Below are positions 42,030 to 51,404 of a stretch of DNA of 64,000 nt, in pieces. The notes beneath the pieces are model-generated. The model was not told the DNA's origin, did not search any database, and worked only from the letters and a program-made list of their open reading frames with translations. The position numbers and the translations under genes are program-made. Source of the DNA: Bradyrhizobium sp. 1(2017) (GTDB lineage: Bacteria > Pseudomonadota > Alphaproteobacteria > Rhizobiales > Xanthobacteraceae). Each line of letters begins with the position of its first letter. Positions within the stretch are counted from its first letter, which is position 1. The stretch covers positions 3,678,001 through 3,742,000 of the forward strand of contig NZ_CP050022.2 of NCBI RefSeq assembly GCF_011602485.2. Direction: 5' to 3'.

Positions 42030-43412
42030 ATGTCCATGCTGCCCAATTCGCAAGAGGCCCGGGATGTGGCCTACCAGCTCCATCCCTACACCAATGCGCG
42101 CACCCATCAGCAGGCCGGTCCGCTCGTGATCGAGCGCGGCGAGGGGCCTTACGTGTTCGATGCGTCGGGCAAGCGCTATTTCGAGGCGATGGCGGGCCTG
42201 TGGAGCGTCGGGCTCGGCTTCAACGAGAAGCGTCTCGTCGAGGCCGCGCACAGGCAGATGCAGGCGCTGCCGTTCTATCACACGTTCTCGGCGAAATCGC
42301 ACGGGCCCTCGATCGACCTCGCCGAAAAGCTGGTTGCGCTCGCGCCGGTGCCGATGAGCAAGGTGTTCTTCACCAATTCCGGCTCGGAAGCGAATGACAC
42401 GGTCCTGAAGCTGATCGCCTACCGTTCCAATGCGCTCGGCCAGCCCCAGCGCAAAAAGGTGATCAGCCGCCTGCGCGCCTATCACGGCGTCACCATTGCC
42501 TCGGCCAGTCTCACGGGCCTGCCGAACAATCACCGCTCGTTCGACCTGCCGCTGCCGAACATTCTGCACACGGGATCGCCTCACTTCTACAAGGACGGCG
42601 CGCCCGGCGAGAGCGAAGAGGCGTTCGCCACGCGCCGGGCCGAGGAGCTCGACGCGCTGATCCAGAAGGAGGGGCCGGATACGATCGCGGCCTTCTTCGG
42701 CGAGCCCGTGATGGGGGCGGGCGGCGTCATCGTGCCGCCGGTGACGTATTGGGACAAGATCCAGAAGGTCCTGAAGAAGTACGACATCCTGCTCGTCGCC
42801 GACGAGGTGATCTGCGGGTTCGGCCGCACCGGCAAGATGTTTGGCTGCGAGACCTACGGCATCAAGCCCGATGCGATCGTTGTCTCCAAGCAGATCACCT
42901 CGAGCTATTTCCCGCTGTCGGCAATCATCCTGAACGACCGCATGTTCGAGCCGATCGCGGACGAGAGCAACAAGATCGGCGTGCTCGGTCACGGCTTCAC
43001 CGCGGGTGGCCATCCGGTCGGCTCGGCCATTGCGCTGGAGAATTTGAAGATCATCGAGGAGCGTGGCCTGGTCGCGCATGCCGCCGAGCTCGGCGGCTAC
43101 ATGCAGGCCAAGCTGCGCGAGCTCACCAGCCACCCGCTGGTCGGCGAGGTCCGCGGCGTCGGCATGATCGCAGCGCTCGAGCTCGTGCTCGACAAGGGGC
43201 GCAAGACGGCAGCCGCAACGCCCGGCGCCGTGGGTGGTATCGCCAGCCGTATGCTGCAGGAGCGCGGCGTGATCTCCCGCAACATGTTGGACGCCATTGC
43301 CATCTGCCCACCGCTGATCGCCACCAAGGCCCAGATCGACGAGCTGGTCACCGCGATCTCGGGCGTGCTGGAGGATATGAAGGCGGACGTGGCGAAGCTG
43401 ACGCCGGCGTAA
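42030..43412 (+). CDS. Class III (omega) aminotransferase, PLP-dependent
   Basis: 460 residues. PLP-dependent transfer of amino groups, typically from amines or omega-amino acids to pyruvate or a similar acceptor. Landmarks are TNSGSEANDTVLKLIAY (phosphate-binding turn), the RAYHGVTIASASLTG block, the Asp region LLVADEVICGFGRTGKMFG, and the PLP lysine Lys287 in VVSKQITSSYFPLSAI. LGHGFTAGGHPVGSA follows. The ATG at 42030 is chosen because the characteristic N-terminus MSMLPNSQEARDVAYQLHPYTNAR begins there. The substrate cannot be stated; no catabolic partner lies adjacent. Confidence 0.93.
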   Translation: MSMLPNSQEARDVAYQLHPYTNARTHQQAGPLVIERGEGPYVFDASGKRYFEAMAGLWSVGLGFNEKRLVEAAHRQMQALPFYHTFSAKSHGPSIDLAEKLVALAPVPMSKVFFTNSGSEANDTVLKLIAYRSNALGQPQRKKVISRLRAYHGVTIASASLTGLPNNHRSFDLPLPNILHTGSPHFYKDGAPGESEEAFATRRAEELDALIQKEGPDTIAAFFGEPVMGAGGVIVPPVTYWDKIQKVLKKYDILLVADEVICGFGRTGKMFGCETYGIKPDAIVVSKQITSSYFPLSAIILNDRMFEPIADESNKIGVLGHGFTAGGHPVGSAIALENLKIIEERGLVAHAAELGGYMQAKLRELTSHPLVGEVRGVGMIAALELVLDKGRKTAAATPGAVGGIASRMLQERGVISRNMLDAIAICPPLIATKAQIDELVTAISGVLEDMKADVAKLTPA

Positions 43413-43458
43413 AGGCTGGCGTTTCACAGCGAGCAGAACGGCTCGTCACACTCTCGGT

Positions 43459-43484
43459 GTCGTCCTGGCGAAAGCCGGGACGAC
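43459..43484. repeat. Short hairpin repeat between convergent genes
   Basis: GTCGTCCTGGC-GAAA-GCCGGGACGAC forms an 11-pair stem (one G-T pair) with a GAAA tetraloop. It sits between the aminotransferase and rnd, which run towards each other. As I recall, the same CGTC...GGCGAAAGCC...GACG element is repeated widely in Bradyrhizobium, and it can end transcription or stabilise mRNA 3' ends. Confidence 0.7.
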
Positions 43485-43503
43485 CGCGGAGGGGGCGAGG
43501 CAG

Positions 43504-44652
43504 CTACGCCCGCTGAACCCCGACCACGCGGCCCTTCTCGATCGCGAGCGCCAGCTCGCCGCGCTTGAGCTTGAGGGCGGCATCGCCGAACAGCTCGCGG
43601 CGCCAGCCGCGCAGCGCCGGAACATCGGCGTCGTCACTGGCGGCGATCTCCTCGAGATCGTCGACGGTGGCGATCACCTTGCTGGCGACTGCATGGCGCT
43701 CGGCGGTCATGCGCAGCAGCACCTTCAACAGCTCGACGATCGCCGCGCCGTTGTTGTTGTTGCGTGGCTTCTCCAGCTTCGGCAGCGTCGAGAAGTCCTT
43801 CGCAAGACCGCGCTCGACCGCGGCGACGATGTCCGCGCCCCATTTCGACTTCTCGAATCCCTTCGGCACCGAGCGCAGGTGGGCGAGCTTCTCCAGCGTG
43901 TTCGGCGCATGGGTTGCGATGTCGCTGACGGCTTCATCCCGCAGCACCCGGCCGCGCGGCACGTCGCGGCTCTGCGCCTCCTGCTCGCGCCAGGCCGCGA
44001 CCTCCATTAGCACCGCGAGGTCCTTCGGCTTGCGCACCCGCGTCTTCAGCCGCTCCCAGGCGCGCTCGGGGTGGAAGTCGTAGGTCCTGGGGGAGGTCAG
44101 GACCTCCATCTCGATGGAGACCCATTCGCTGCGGCGGCGCTTCTTGAGGTCGGCGTCGAGCGCCGCGAACACGTCGCGCAAATGGGTCACGTCGGACACC
44201 GCGTAGTGCATCTGCTCCTTGGTCAGCGGCCGGCGCGACCAGTCGGTGAAGCGGTGGGTCTTGTCCGGGCGGTGGCCAGTGACCTTCTCGACCAGCTGGT
44301 CGTAGGCGATGCTGTCGCCATAGCCCAGCACCATGGCCGCGACCTGGGTGTCGAACACCGGATGCGGGATGATGCCCGCCTGGTGCCAGATAATCTCAAT
44401 GTCCTGGCGGGCGGCGTGAAAGACCTTCAGCACGCCCTCGTTGCCCATCAGTTCGAAGAACGGCTTGAGGTCGATGCCTTCGGCCAAGGTGTCGATGACG
44501 ACGGCTTCCTCGGGGCTGGCCATCTGCACCACGCACAGCAGCGGGTAATAGGTGGTTTCGCGCAGGAACTCGGTGTCGACGGTGATAACGGGGTGCTTGG
44601 CCAGCCGGCTGCAGGCAGCCGCGAGGTCAGCGGTGGTGGTAATCAAATCCAT
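43504..44652 (-). CDS. rnd: Ribonuclease D
   Basis: 382 residues. RNase D trims the 3' ends of tRNAs and other stable RNAs. The DEDD exonuclease signature is present: Asp26 and Glu28 in TVDTEFLRE, Asp in [12 protein letters not shown], and Tyr-x3-Asp in [10 protein letters not shown]. An HRDC domain follows in the second half (about 210-290, with [39 protein letters not shown]). The protein is convergent with the aminotransferase. Confidence 0.96.
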   Translation of the reverse strand: MDLITTTADLAAACSRLAKHPVITVDTEFLRETTYYPLLCVVQMASPEEAVVIDTLAEGIDLKPFFELMGNEGVLKVFHAARQDIEIIWHQAGIIPHPVFDTQVAAMVLGYGDSIAYDQLVEKVTGHRPDKTHRFTDWSRRPLTKEQMHYAVSDVTHLRDVFAALDADLKKRRRSEWVSIEMEVLTSPRTYDFHPERAWERLKTRVRKPKDLAVLMEVAAWREQEAQSRDVPRGRVLRDEAVSDIATHAPNTLEKLAHLRSVPKGFEKSKWGADIVAAVERGLAKDFSTLPKLEKPRNNNNGAAIVELLKVLLRMTAERHAVASKVIATVDDLEEIAASDDADVPALRGWRRELFGDAALKLKRGELALAIEKGRVVGVQRA

Positions 44653-44768
44653 GAACGGCCCATGACGAGACCATCAGCCGTTCTGCCGAAAGCGCAGTGA
44701 TGTCAAGGGGCTCGATGCGAATTCGAGCCTTGCATTTGGGCCGGAATCGCATTTTTCCGACAAAAATC

Positions 44769-44879
44769 CTATTCGTAGCGGACCCGCTGCGAGGATTTCC
44801 GGGCGCAGGGCAGCGCCACCACCAGTACGCACATGGCGACCAGAGCCAGTCCCAGGAACTCGAAAACCAACAGATCCAC
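44769..44879 (-). CDS. Candidate small membrane protein, 36 residues
   Basis: From a GTG at 44879, with GGAGAT before it, the frame reads VDLLVFEFLGLALVAMCVLVV, then ALPCARKSSQRVRYE. A single hydrophobic helix (3-24) ends in a basic, cytoplasmic tail. This shape is common among small bacterial inner-membrane proteins. The non-ATG start lowers confidence. Confidence 0.45.
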   Translation of the reverse strand: MDLLVFEFLGLALVAMCVLVVALPCARKSSQRVRYE

Positions 44880-45005
44880 GGCGAAATCTCCAGAAACATT
44901 GCTAAACTTGTCCGGAGCGAATTGAGGGTCTGTTAATTCTCGTGGTTACCGGCCGCGGGCCGGCCCGAATGGTGGACGAGAGGTTAATGGCGCCCGGGCC
45001 TCCCA

Positions 45006-45905
45006 TCACCTCATCAGCTTCGGCAAGGCCTCGGCGAGGGCGTCCACGGCGGCGCGGACCTTTGGCGGCAACCGGGGTGAACGAGGCCACAATGCGTGGC
45101 AGTCGTACAGGAATTCGGGTTGCTCCGCGAACAGACCGACCAGTGCGCCGGTCTTGAGGCGCTCGCGGACCAGCCAATAGGGTAGCCAGGCGAGGCCCAT
45201 GCCTTGCGCGGCGGCGTCGGCGATCGCCTCCAGATCGTCGAGCCTCAGCCTGCCTGATGGCGTGATCTCGCGCGGAGGCTGGCCTTCCAGCGGAAACAGC
45301 CAGGGCCGAATGCGTCCGGAGCGGCGATAGATGATCGCCCGGTGCGCGGCGAGATCGTCAATCGATTTCGGCTTGCCATTGGCGCGCAGATACGAGCGCG
45401 CGCCGCACACCACCATGCGCTGGCTTGCGATGCGCCGCGTCGTCAGACCGGACTGGTCGTCGAGATCGCCGGTCCGGATCGCAAGGTCGTAGCCGGCCTC
45501 GACAATGTTCGCGATCGGGTCGCCGAACGAAAGATCAAGCTCGAGATGCGGGTGTTTTCGCGCGAGCTTCATCAGCAAGGGTGCGATGCAGTGCCGTCCG
45601 AGCAGCGCAGGCGCGGTCACGCGCAACCTGCCGCGTGGCTCGGAAAGCTCGTCGGCCACGACGGCGTCCGCGGCATCTGCTTCGGCCAGGACCGCACGGC
45701 AGCGCTCGTAATAGGCCTGGCCAGCTTCAGTCAGGCTCTGGCGGCGCGTGGTGCGGTTGAGGAGGCGGACGCCGAGGCGCTCTTCGAGAAAGCGTACGTG
45801 CTTGCCTACCATCGGCCCCGACATCTCGAAGGCGTCGGCCGCGGCCGCGAACGAACCGAGATCGACGGCCCGGACAAACACGGCCATGCTGGTCAGGCGA
45901 TCCAT
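45006..45905 (-). CDS. LysR family transcriptional regulator
   Basis: 299 residues, typical length. The HTH is at the N-terminus, MAVFVRAVDLGSFAAAADAFEMSGPMVGKHVRFLEERLGVRLLNRTTR, with the usual LysR hydrophobic spacing; the effector domain runs to the end. It belongs to the large group near CrgA/PtxR-type regulators with a DRLTSMAVF opening. It lies 103 bases from the divergent quinone oxidoreductase gene at 46009, the classical LysR-target arrangement, so that gene is the likely target. Confidence 0.94.
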   Translation of the reverse strand: MDRLTSMAVFVRAVDLGSFAAAADAFEMSGPMVGKHVRFLEERLGVRLLNRTTRRQSLTEAGQAYYERCRAVLAEADAADAVVADELSEPRGRLRVTAPALLGRHCIAPLLMKLARKHPHLELDLSFGDPIANIVEAGYDLAIRTGDLDDQSGLTTRRIASQRMVVCGARSYLRANGKPKSIDDLAAHRAIIYRRSGRIRPWLFPLEGQPPREITPSGRLRLDDLEAIADAAAQGMGLAWLPYWLVRERLKTGALVGLFAEQPEFLYDCHALWPRSPRLPPKVRAAVDALAEALPKLMR

Positions 45906-46008
45906 GTTTGAAAACTCCTGGTTTCGACTGTTCGTTCGTTTACGCGGTTTATCCGGTGCAGCGGGATCGTCATAGCTTCATTCAGTTCAATTATTTTGGA
46001 ATGTATCC

Positions 46009-46998
46009 ATGACGCGCGCCGTTCGCTTTCATCAACATGGCGGTCCCGAAGTGTTGCGCATCGAGACGGTCGATGTCGCGCCACCTGCGAGGGGCGAGGT
46101 GCAGATCCGGATCAGGGCGCTCGGCCTCAACCGCGCGGAAGCCTTGTTGCGGCGGGGGACCTATATCGAGACCGCGAAATTTCCATCCGGCCTTGGTCTG
46201 GAGGCGGCCGGCATCGTCGAGGCCGTCGGGGACGACCAGACCGGGTTCATGCCGGGCGACAATGTGAGCATCGTGCCGCCGCTGTCGATGGTGCGCTGGC
46301 CGGCCCATGCCGAGCTCGCGAACTTTCCTGCCGGGATCGTCGTGAGGCATCCGCCCGCGCTTGGCTTCGAGGCGGCGGCTGCGGTGTGGATGCAGTATCT
46401 GACGGCCTACGGCGCGCTGGTCGATGTCTCAGGGCTCTCGCGTGGGGAGGTCGTCGCCATCACGGCGGCATCGAGCAGCGTTGGGCTCGCCGCCATTCAG
46501 ATCGCGAACCGCATCGGCGCTATTCCAATCGCCCTGACGCGCACCTCGGCCAAGCGTCGCGCCTTGCTCGAGGCCGGCGCTGCCCACGTCGTCCCCTCGG
46601 GCGAAGCGGACATCGGAGCGCGGCTGGCGGAGATCGCCGGTGCGAACGGCGTCCGTGTGGTATTCGACGCGGTCGGCGGTCCCGCATTCGAGCCGCTGAC
46701 CGCGGCGATGTCGCCGGGTGGTATCTTGATCGAGTATGGTGGCCTGAGCGCTGAGCCGACGCCGTTTCCTCTTCCCAACGTGCTGAGCAAGAGCCTGACG
46801 CTGCGCGGCTACCTCGTGCATGAGATCATCCGCGATCCTGTCCGCCTTGCGAGGGCAAAGGCGTTCATTCTCGACGGCGTGTCAGACGGCGCGTTGAAGC
46901 CGATCATTGCCAGGACCTTCCGGTTCGAGGAGATCGTCGAGGCCCATCGCTTCCTGGAGTCGAATACACAGTTCGGCAAGATCGTCGTGACGATCTAG
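46009..46998 (+). CDS. Zinc-free medium-chain reductase (quinone oxidoreductase-like)
   Basis: 329 residues. A medium-chain dehydrogenase/reductase of the quinone reductase type, using NADPH: the N-terminal GroES-like domain has EVQIRIRALGLNRAEALLRRG, the nucleotide-binding site is ITAASSSVGLAAIQIANRIGA (about 145-165), and the late segment is VFDAVGGPAFEPLTAAMSPGG. The AASSSVG motif takes the place of the usual AAAGGVG glycines. Zinc-ligand cysteines are absent. It diverges from a LysR gene, with a terminator hairpin after it. Possible substrates are quinones or enals; none is indicated. Confidence 0.9.
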   Translation: MTRAVRFHQHGGPEVLRIETVDVAPPARGEVQIRIRALGLNRAEALLRRGTYIETAKFPSGLGLEAAGIVEAVGDDQTGFMPGDNVSIVPPLSMVRWPAHAELANFPAGIVVRHPPALGFEAAAAVWMQYLTAYGALVDVSGLSRGEVVAITAASSSVGLAAIQIANRIGAIPIALTRTSAKRRALLEAGAAHVVPSGEADIGARLAEIAGANGVRVVFDAVGGPAFEPLTAAMSPGGILIEYGGLSAEPTPFPLPNVLSKSLTLRGYLVHEIIRDPVRLARAKAFILDGVSDGALKPIIARTFRFEEIVEAHRFLESNTQFGKIVVTI

Positions 46999-47018
46999 CT
47001 CGCACCCTCCAAAGACGA

Positions 47019-47048
47019 TTTCGGCGCCCCGCATGCGGAGCGCCGAAA
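47019..47048. terminator. Bidirectional terminator between convergent genes
   Basis: TTTCGGCGC (47019-47027) pairs with GCGCCGAAA (47040-47048), and CCGCATGCGG sits inside, giving a strong hairpin. It lies between the stops at 46998 (plus) and 47075 (minus). T-runs on both sides are short, so it may be only moderately efficient. Confidence 0.65.
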
Positions 47049-47074
47049 CTAGTTTGCGCGATGAGATATCGGTC

Positions 47075-48409
47075 TTATGGCAGCTTCAGCGAAGTTTCCG
47101 CATTGTAAGGCTTGAGCGTCTCGTCGGCGGCCTTCTGGGCGGCGGCGAGGGCTTCCTTCGGCTGCTTCTTGCCGTTGAGCACCAGCATCACCTCGTCCTC
47201 AAGGTTCTTGCGTACCGGCACGGTCTTGTAGGTCGCAAACCAGGGCTTTGCGACGTCGAGTTGCTCGACGGCGGTCTTGGCGTCCGGATTCTTGTTCAGG
47301 AACTCGAGCATCTCGGGCGTCTTGTAGGCAGCCTTGTTGGGTGCGAAATAGCCGGTGGCGCGGCTCCACCAGCCGCTCTTCTCGGGCGAGGTCATCCATT
47401 TGATCAGCGTCCAGGCGGCTTTCTGCTTGTCGGCCTCCAGGCCTGCCGGAACGATCAGCGACGCGCCGCCGATCGGCACGGCATTGCGGACGTTGCGCGG
47501 GATGAAGGCGACCTTGTAGTTGAACTTGGCGTTGTCGCGCACATAGGTCAGCGAGCCCGTCGAGAGCATCATCATCGCGGCGTTGCCGGAGATGAAGGAG
47601 GTGCTGACTGCAGGTCCGGGCGTCGCGCCGGGCGCATGCACCTTGTGCTTGAAGATGAGGTCATTCCACCAGGTGAGCGCACCGAGCATCGAGGGCGTAT
47701 CGTAATACACTTCGCCGCCGAACTCCTCGTTGTAGTAGCGCCCGCCATTGCTCATGGTGAGCGTTTCCATCATCCAGCCGCAATAGTCGTAGGCGCAGGG
47801 GATCGCGATGCCCCATTGAGTCACCTTGTCGCCCTCGCGCTTGGTGAGCTTCTTGGCCCAGTCGGTGAGCTCGGCCCAGGTCTGCGGCGGCTTGCTCGGA
47901 TCAAGGCCGACTTCCTTGGCCTTGTCGGCGTTGATGTAGAGCAGCGGCGTCGAATTGTGGAACGGCACGCCATAAACCGAGCGGTCGATCACCGCGTTGC
48001 CCTGCAGCGCCGGGAAGAACTGGCCGAGGAACTGCTCCTTGGTAGTACCGTCGGCCTTGATCAGGCTATCGAGATTGGTGAGCTCGTTCTCGATCTGCAT
48101 GTCGAGCAGGAAATTCGCCGACATGATCACGGCGGCCGGCGGCTTGCCGGCCTTGATCGCGGCGCGTGTCTTGATCAGCGTGTCGTCATACGAGCCGGTG
48201 TAGACCGCGGTCGCCTTGACGCCGGGATGGGTCTCGTTGAACTCCTTGATCAGCGTGCCCATGTCGCGGGCGAGCTTGCCGTCGACGGGAACGGGGAAGA
48301 ACAAATCGATTTCGGTCGTGCCTTCGCCGGCGATGGCCGGAAAAGCGAGGGCGCCTGCCAGTGTGCCTGCCATGGCGAGGCCCAGCATGAGCCTGCGGGA
48401 GAACAGCAT
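47075..48409 (-). CDS. ABC transporter solute-binding protein, sugar / glycerol-phosphate type (UgpB-like)
   Basis: 444 residues. A signal peptide (about 1-27, ending PAIA) leads to a family 1 solute-binding fold: TEIDLFFPVPVDGKLARDMGTLIKEFNETHPGVKATAVYTGSYDDTLIKTRAAI, with the UgpB-type QFFPALQ and VYGVPFHNSTPLLYINADKAKEVG segments. The final gene of the cluster phosphoesterase-permease-permease-SBP, 11 bases after the second permease. UgpB binds glycerol-3-phosphate or glycerophosphodiesters in Escherichia coli, and the phosphoesterase partner supports a phosphodiester ligand here, but the ligand was not determined. Confidence 0.9.
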   Translation of the reverse strand: MLFSRRLMLGLAMAGTLAGALAFPAIAGEGTTEIDLFFPVPVDGKLARDMGTLIKEFNETHPGVKATAVYTGSYDDTLIKTRAAIKAGKPPAAVIMSANFLLDMQIENELTNLDSLIKADGTTKEQFLGQFFPALQGNAVIDRSVYGVPFHNSTPLLYINADKAKEVGLDPSKPPQTWAELTDWAKKLTKREGDKVTQWGIAIPCAYDYCGWMMETLTMSNGGRYYNEEFGGEVYYDTPSMLGALTWWNDLIFKHKVHAPGATPGPAVSTSFISGNAAMMMLSTGSLTYVRDNAKFNYKVAFIPRNVRNAVPIGGASLIVPAGLEADKQKAAWTLIKWMTSPEKSGWWSRATGYFAPNKAAYKTPEMLEFLNKNPDAKTAVEQLDVAKPWFATYKTVPVRKNLEDEVMLVLNGKKQPKEALAAAQKAADETLKPYNAETSLKLP

Positions 48410-48420
48410 CGGAAAATCTC

Positions 48421-49290
48421 CTATTTGATGCCTGAGGTGACGAATGAGCTGATGAAGCGTTTCTGAAAGATCAGGAAGGTGACGAGCAACGGCGCGATCA
48501 CCATGAGCGTGCCCGCGGCGATGGTGCCCCAGGCCTGCGTGCCTTCGGCCGTGGCGGTGAAGACGGAGAGGCCAACCGTGAGCGGTCGCTTGTCCGGCGA
48601 ATTGATCACCATTAGTGGCCACAGGAAGTCGTTCCAGTGGCTGGTCACGGAGATGATGGCGAAAGCAGAAAAGCTCGGCATCGAGAGCGGCACGTAGATG
48701 TGGCGGATGCACTGGAACAGGCCGGCTCCGTCGATCAGCGCGGCGTCTTCGAGCTCGGTCGGAATGGCCTCGAAGGCCTGCCGCATGAGGAAGGTGCCGA
48801 AGGCCGACGCGAAGAATGGCATCATGACCCCGGTGAGGGTGTCGTAGAGGCCGAGCTGCGCCACGAGGCTCAGGTTGGGCACGATCAGCAGCACCGGCAC
48901 CAGCATCAGCTGCATCAGGAACAGGTAGAAGATCAGCGTCTTGCCGGCGAAGCTCAGGCGCGCAAAGGCAAATCCCGCCAACGTGATGGTGACGAACTGC
49001 ACCAGGAGGATGCCGGTGCAGATGATCGTGGTGTTGAGGGTGTAACGCGGGAAGTCGCCGATCTCCCAGGCATCCCGGATGTTGTCCAGCGTCGGCTTCA
49101 CGCTCGGCATCAGCTCGGCCATGAGGTTGATGCCGTCGGAGGCGGGACGCAGCGTCGCCACACCCATCCAAAGGAACGGGATCAGCCAGATCAGCGCGAG
49201 CAGGATCGTCAGCACGAAGCCGAGCTTTGGTGTGATCTCGCGGCGCGTGGCGAGCGGGGCGTCCCTAAGCAGCCAGTCGATCACCTTCAT
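48421..49290 (-). CDS. ABC transporter permease (UgpE-like)
   Basis: 289 residues with six membrane helices. The MalFG-type EAA loop coupling to the ATPase is AFEAIPTELEDAALIDGAGLFQCIRHIYVPLSMP at about 170-205. It begins with a basic N-terminus and closes with LIFQKRFISSFVTSGIK, the usual ending of the E/G type permease. Its ATG overlaps the stop of the other permease gene by four bases. Together with that permease it should form the inner-membrane channel for the substrate bound by the neighbouring SBP. Confidence 0.93.
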   Translation of the reverse strand: MKVIDWLLRDAPLATRREITPKLGFVLTILLALIWLIPFLWMGVATLRPASDGINLMAELMPSVKPTLDNIRDAWEIGDFPRYTLNTTIICTGILLVQFVTITLAGFAFARLSFAGKTLIFYLFLMQLMLVPVLLIVPNLSLVAQLGLYDTLTGVMMPFFASAFGTFLMRQAFEAIPTELEDAALIDGAGLFQCIRHIYVPLSMPSFSAFAIISVTSHWNDFLWPLMVINSPDKRPLTVGLSVFTATAEGTQAWGTIAAGTLMVIAPLLVTFLIFQKRFISSFVTSGIK

Positions 49291-50237
49291 GGCCCGCCCT
49301 CGCGGTTCGCCATGGTGCGGAACGACAGCGCGGTGAGGCCCATTAGCGCGGCGAGCGTCAGCAGCGTTGCCGCCGAGGCCTTGCCGATGTCGTAATGCTC
49401 GACCGCCTGCTGGTAGATGTAGAACAGCACGAGATTGGTCGAATTCGAGGGGCCGCCCTTGGTCATGACGAAGACGTGGTCAACCTGCGTCACCGCGTTG
49501 AGCGTGGCGATCACGATGACGAACAGGAAAGTCGGCTTCAGCTCCGGCAGGATGATGTAGCGCAGGCGCTGGAACGGGCCGGCGCCGTCGAGGTGAGCGG
49601 CCTCCATGACGTCCTTGGGCACTGCCTGCAGGCCGGCGAGGAAGAACAGCATGTAATAGCCGGCGTTCTTCCAGATGGTGATCATCATGATCGCTGACAG
49701 CGCGATGTCGGGGTCGCCGAGCCAGTTCGGCAGCACCGGAAGCAGCCCGCCGATGTAATAGTCGAGCAGGCCGACATTCGGCAGGAAGATGAACAGGAAC
49801 AGCGCCGAGGCCGCGACCATCGGGATCAGCACCGGCAGGAACAGCGCGGCGCGCAGTGCACTGGTCACGGCGTTGGTGCGTGACAGCGCCAACGCGAACA
49901 GCAGCGCCAGGCCGATGCTCGGGATCGCCGTGCCGACGGCATAGATGAGATTGTTGACGACGGCGCCAGTGAAGGCGGGATCGGCCAGCACTGCGCTGAC
50001 ATTGTCGAGGCCGACGAAGCGGACGGGCGCTTTCGGCGTCGTGCGCTGGTAGAGCGCATCGACCAGCACGCGGCCCATCGCGCCATAGGTGAACAGCGCG
50101 AGGAAGACCAGCGAAGGCAGCAGCAGCAGATATGCCGGCAGCGATGCCTTGAATCCGGCGGAGAAGCGCTTCAGGAAATGCAGCCGCGGTGCCGCCGACG
50201 TCGCGACCGGGAGAGCCGCGGGTTCGGCGAGGCTCAT
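49287..50237 (-). CDS. ABC transporter permease (UgpA-like)
   Basis: 316 residues. Six membrane helices follow an N-terminal extension (LHFLKRFSAGFKASLPAYLLLLPSLVFLALFTYG). The EAA loop is AGLQAVPKDVMEAAHLDGAGPFQRLRYIILPELKP at about 210-245. The ATG at 50237 overlaps the phosphoesterase stop by four bases, so a longer in-frame extension through that gene is not used. No ATP-binding subunit gene (UgpC/MalK type) is found in the operon, so an ATPase encoded elsewhere must energise the transporter. Confidence 0.92.
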   Translation of the reverse strand: MSLAEPAALPVATSAAPRLHFLKRFSAGFKASLPAYLLLLPSLVFLALFTYGAMGRVLVDALYQRTTPKAPVRFVGLDNVSAVLADPAFTGAVVNNLIYAVGTAIPSIGLALLFALALSRTNAVTSALRAALFLPVLIPMVAASALFLFIFLPNVGLLDYYIGGLLPVLPNWLGDPDIALSAIMMITIWKNAGYYMLFFLAGLQAVPKDVMEAAHLDGAGPFQRLRYIILPELKPTFLFVIVIATLNAVTQVDHVFVMTKGGPSNSTNLVLFYIYQQAVEHYDIGKASAATLLTLAALMGLTALSFRTMANREGGP

Positions 50238-51088
50238 CTCACCGTGCCGGGGAGGTTGAGGGCATAGTCGCGGCCGTCCACGCCCGCCGGCGGGTCGAAT
50301 GGGAAGCGCAGACTGGTGTCGAGGAAGTCGTGGCTGTGCACGACCAGGTTCTGGTCGTCGATCAGCACCACGCCGTAGGCCGGCGGCTCGTGGCTGGCCA
50401 GATGCGGCGCGTCGGCATTGAGCGCGAACCAGACCTGATGGTTGGTACCGCGCAGCGTCGAGAAGGGGATCTTGCCGTAGCTGCCGAAGATCGGCCGGTG
50501 CACATGGCCGAAGAAGAGATGGCGGATGCGGGCGCGATAGGGCGCGATCACCTCGGCGAATTCCGCGCTCTGCTTCAGCGCGATCTCGTCCATCGCGAGC
50601 ACGCCGATCGGGAAGGGCGGGTGATGCATGAAGACGACGAAGGGCATGTCGGCCGGTGCGGCCGCGAGCGTGCTCGCCAGCCAGCCGAGGCGTTTTGAGC
50701 ACATCTCGCCGGCGTGGCTGGTCTCGTCGAGCGTGTCGAGAAAGATGAACAGGCCGTGCTCGGTGGTGCGCGTGCCCTGCACGAAGCCGTTTGAATCGCG
50801 CGGGGCGGACCGCAGGCCGTCGAGACAGGCGACACGCTTGTCGTGATTGCCAACCATGGCGATGTAAGGCATCTTCAGCCCAGCCATGGCGTCGCCGAAA
50901 TTGGCGTAGGATTCCGGTTCGCCCCAATGGGTGAGGTCACCCGTCACCACCGCGAAGGCGGCATCCGACTGATGCTGGTTGATGTCGGCAATCGCCGCGT
51001 CCAGCCGGGCGCGCGGGTCGAGGCCATAAAGCTTCAGCCCGGGATTCGCGAGATGCGTGTCGGTGATGTGGATGAATTTGAAGGGCAT
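50234..51088 (-). CDS. Calcineurin-like metallophosphoesterase (GpdQ/CpdA-type phosphodiesterase)
   Basis: 284 residues. A class III cyclic nucleotide/glycerophosphodiester phosphodiesterase fold with the di-metal site complete: Asp10 and His12 (HITDTHL), Asp51 (GDLTHWGE), Asn81-His82 (GNHDKR), and HH in FMHHPPF and GHVHRPIF. No signal peptide is seen, so it acts in the cytoplasm. As first gene of the transporter operon, overlapping the next by four bases, it probably hydrolyses the imported compound. Close relatives act on glycerophosphodiesters, cAMP or phosphonate esters; the choice is not settled. Confidence 0.9.
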   Translation of the reverse strand: MPFKFIHITDTHLANPGLKLYGLDPRARLDAAIADINQHQSDAAFAVVTGDLTHWGEPESYANFGDAMAGLKMPYIAMVGNHDKRVACLDGLRSAPRDSNGFVQGTRTTEHGLFIFLDTLDETSHAGEMCSKRLGWLASTLAAAPADMPFVVFMHHPPFPIGVLAMDEIALKQSAEFAEVIAPYRARIRHLFFGHVHRPIFGSYGKIPFSTLRGTNHQVWFALNADAPHLASHEPPAYGVVLIDDQNLVVHSHDFLDTSLRFPFDPPAGVDGRDYALNLPGTVR

Positions 51089-51404
51089 GGCGCGCTGGTC
51101 AGGACTGTCTAGAGGATGGGCGCCTCCGGCAAGACAGCCCTGACAGGCGGTTAGAGGGCGTGTGTTTCAGTTTGATGACAGCGGTTCCCGGCGTCCCGAA
51201 TTCCACAGGAAGCGAGGGGGCGCGAGCCGCACACAAAATTCGAAAACAACCCCATGCACAGTAGCCAGTGGTTGTCGAAACAATGGCTTACGCGTCTTTC
51301 GATAAAAGTTGACACGTCGGGCAAAACAGCGGCATATTGCGAATATCGGAAAATCCGTAGATCGGGCCGCGGCGACCCGGCGATGGGCGGCTCGATGCAA
51401 GTGT
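51089..51404. other. Intergenic stretch upstream of the transporter operon
   Basis: No supported gene. The operon promoter should lie near 51090-51200 (minus strand). Overlapping short frames on both strands have no family features. A palindromic repeat begins at 51405. Confidence 0.45.
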
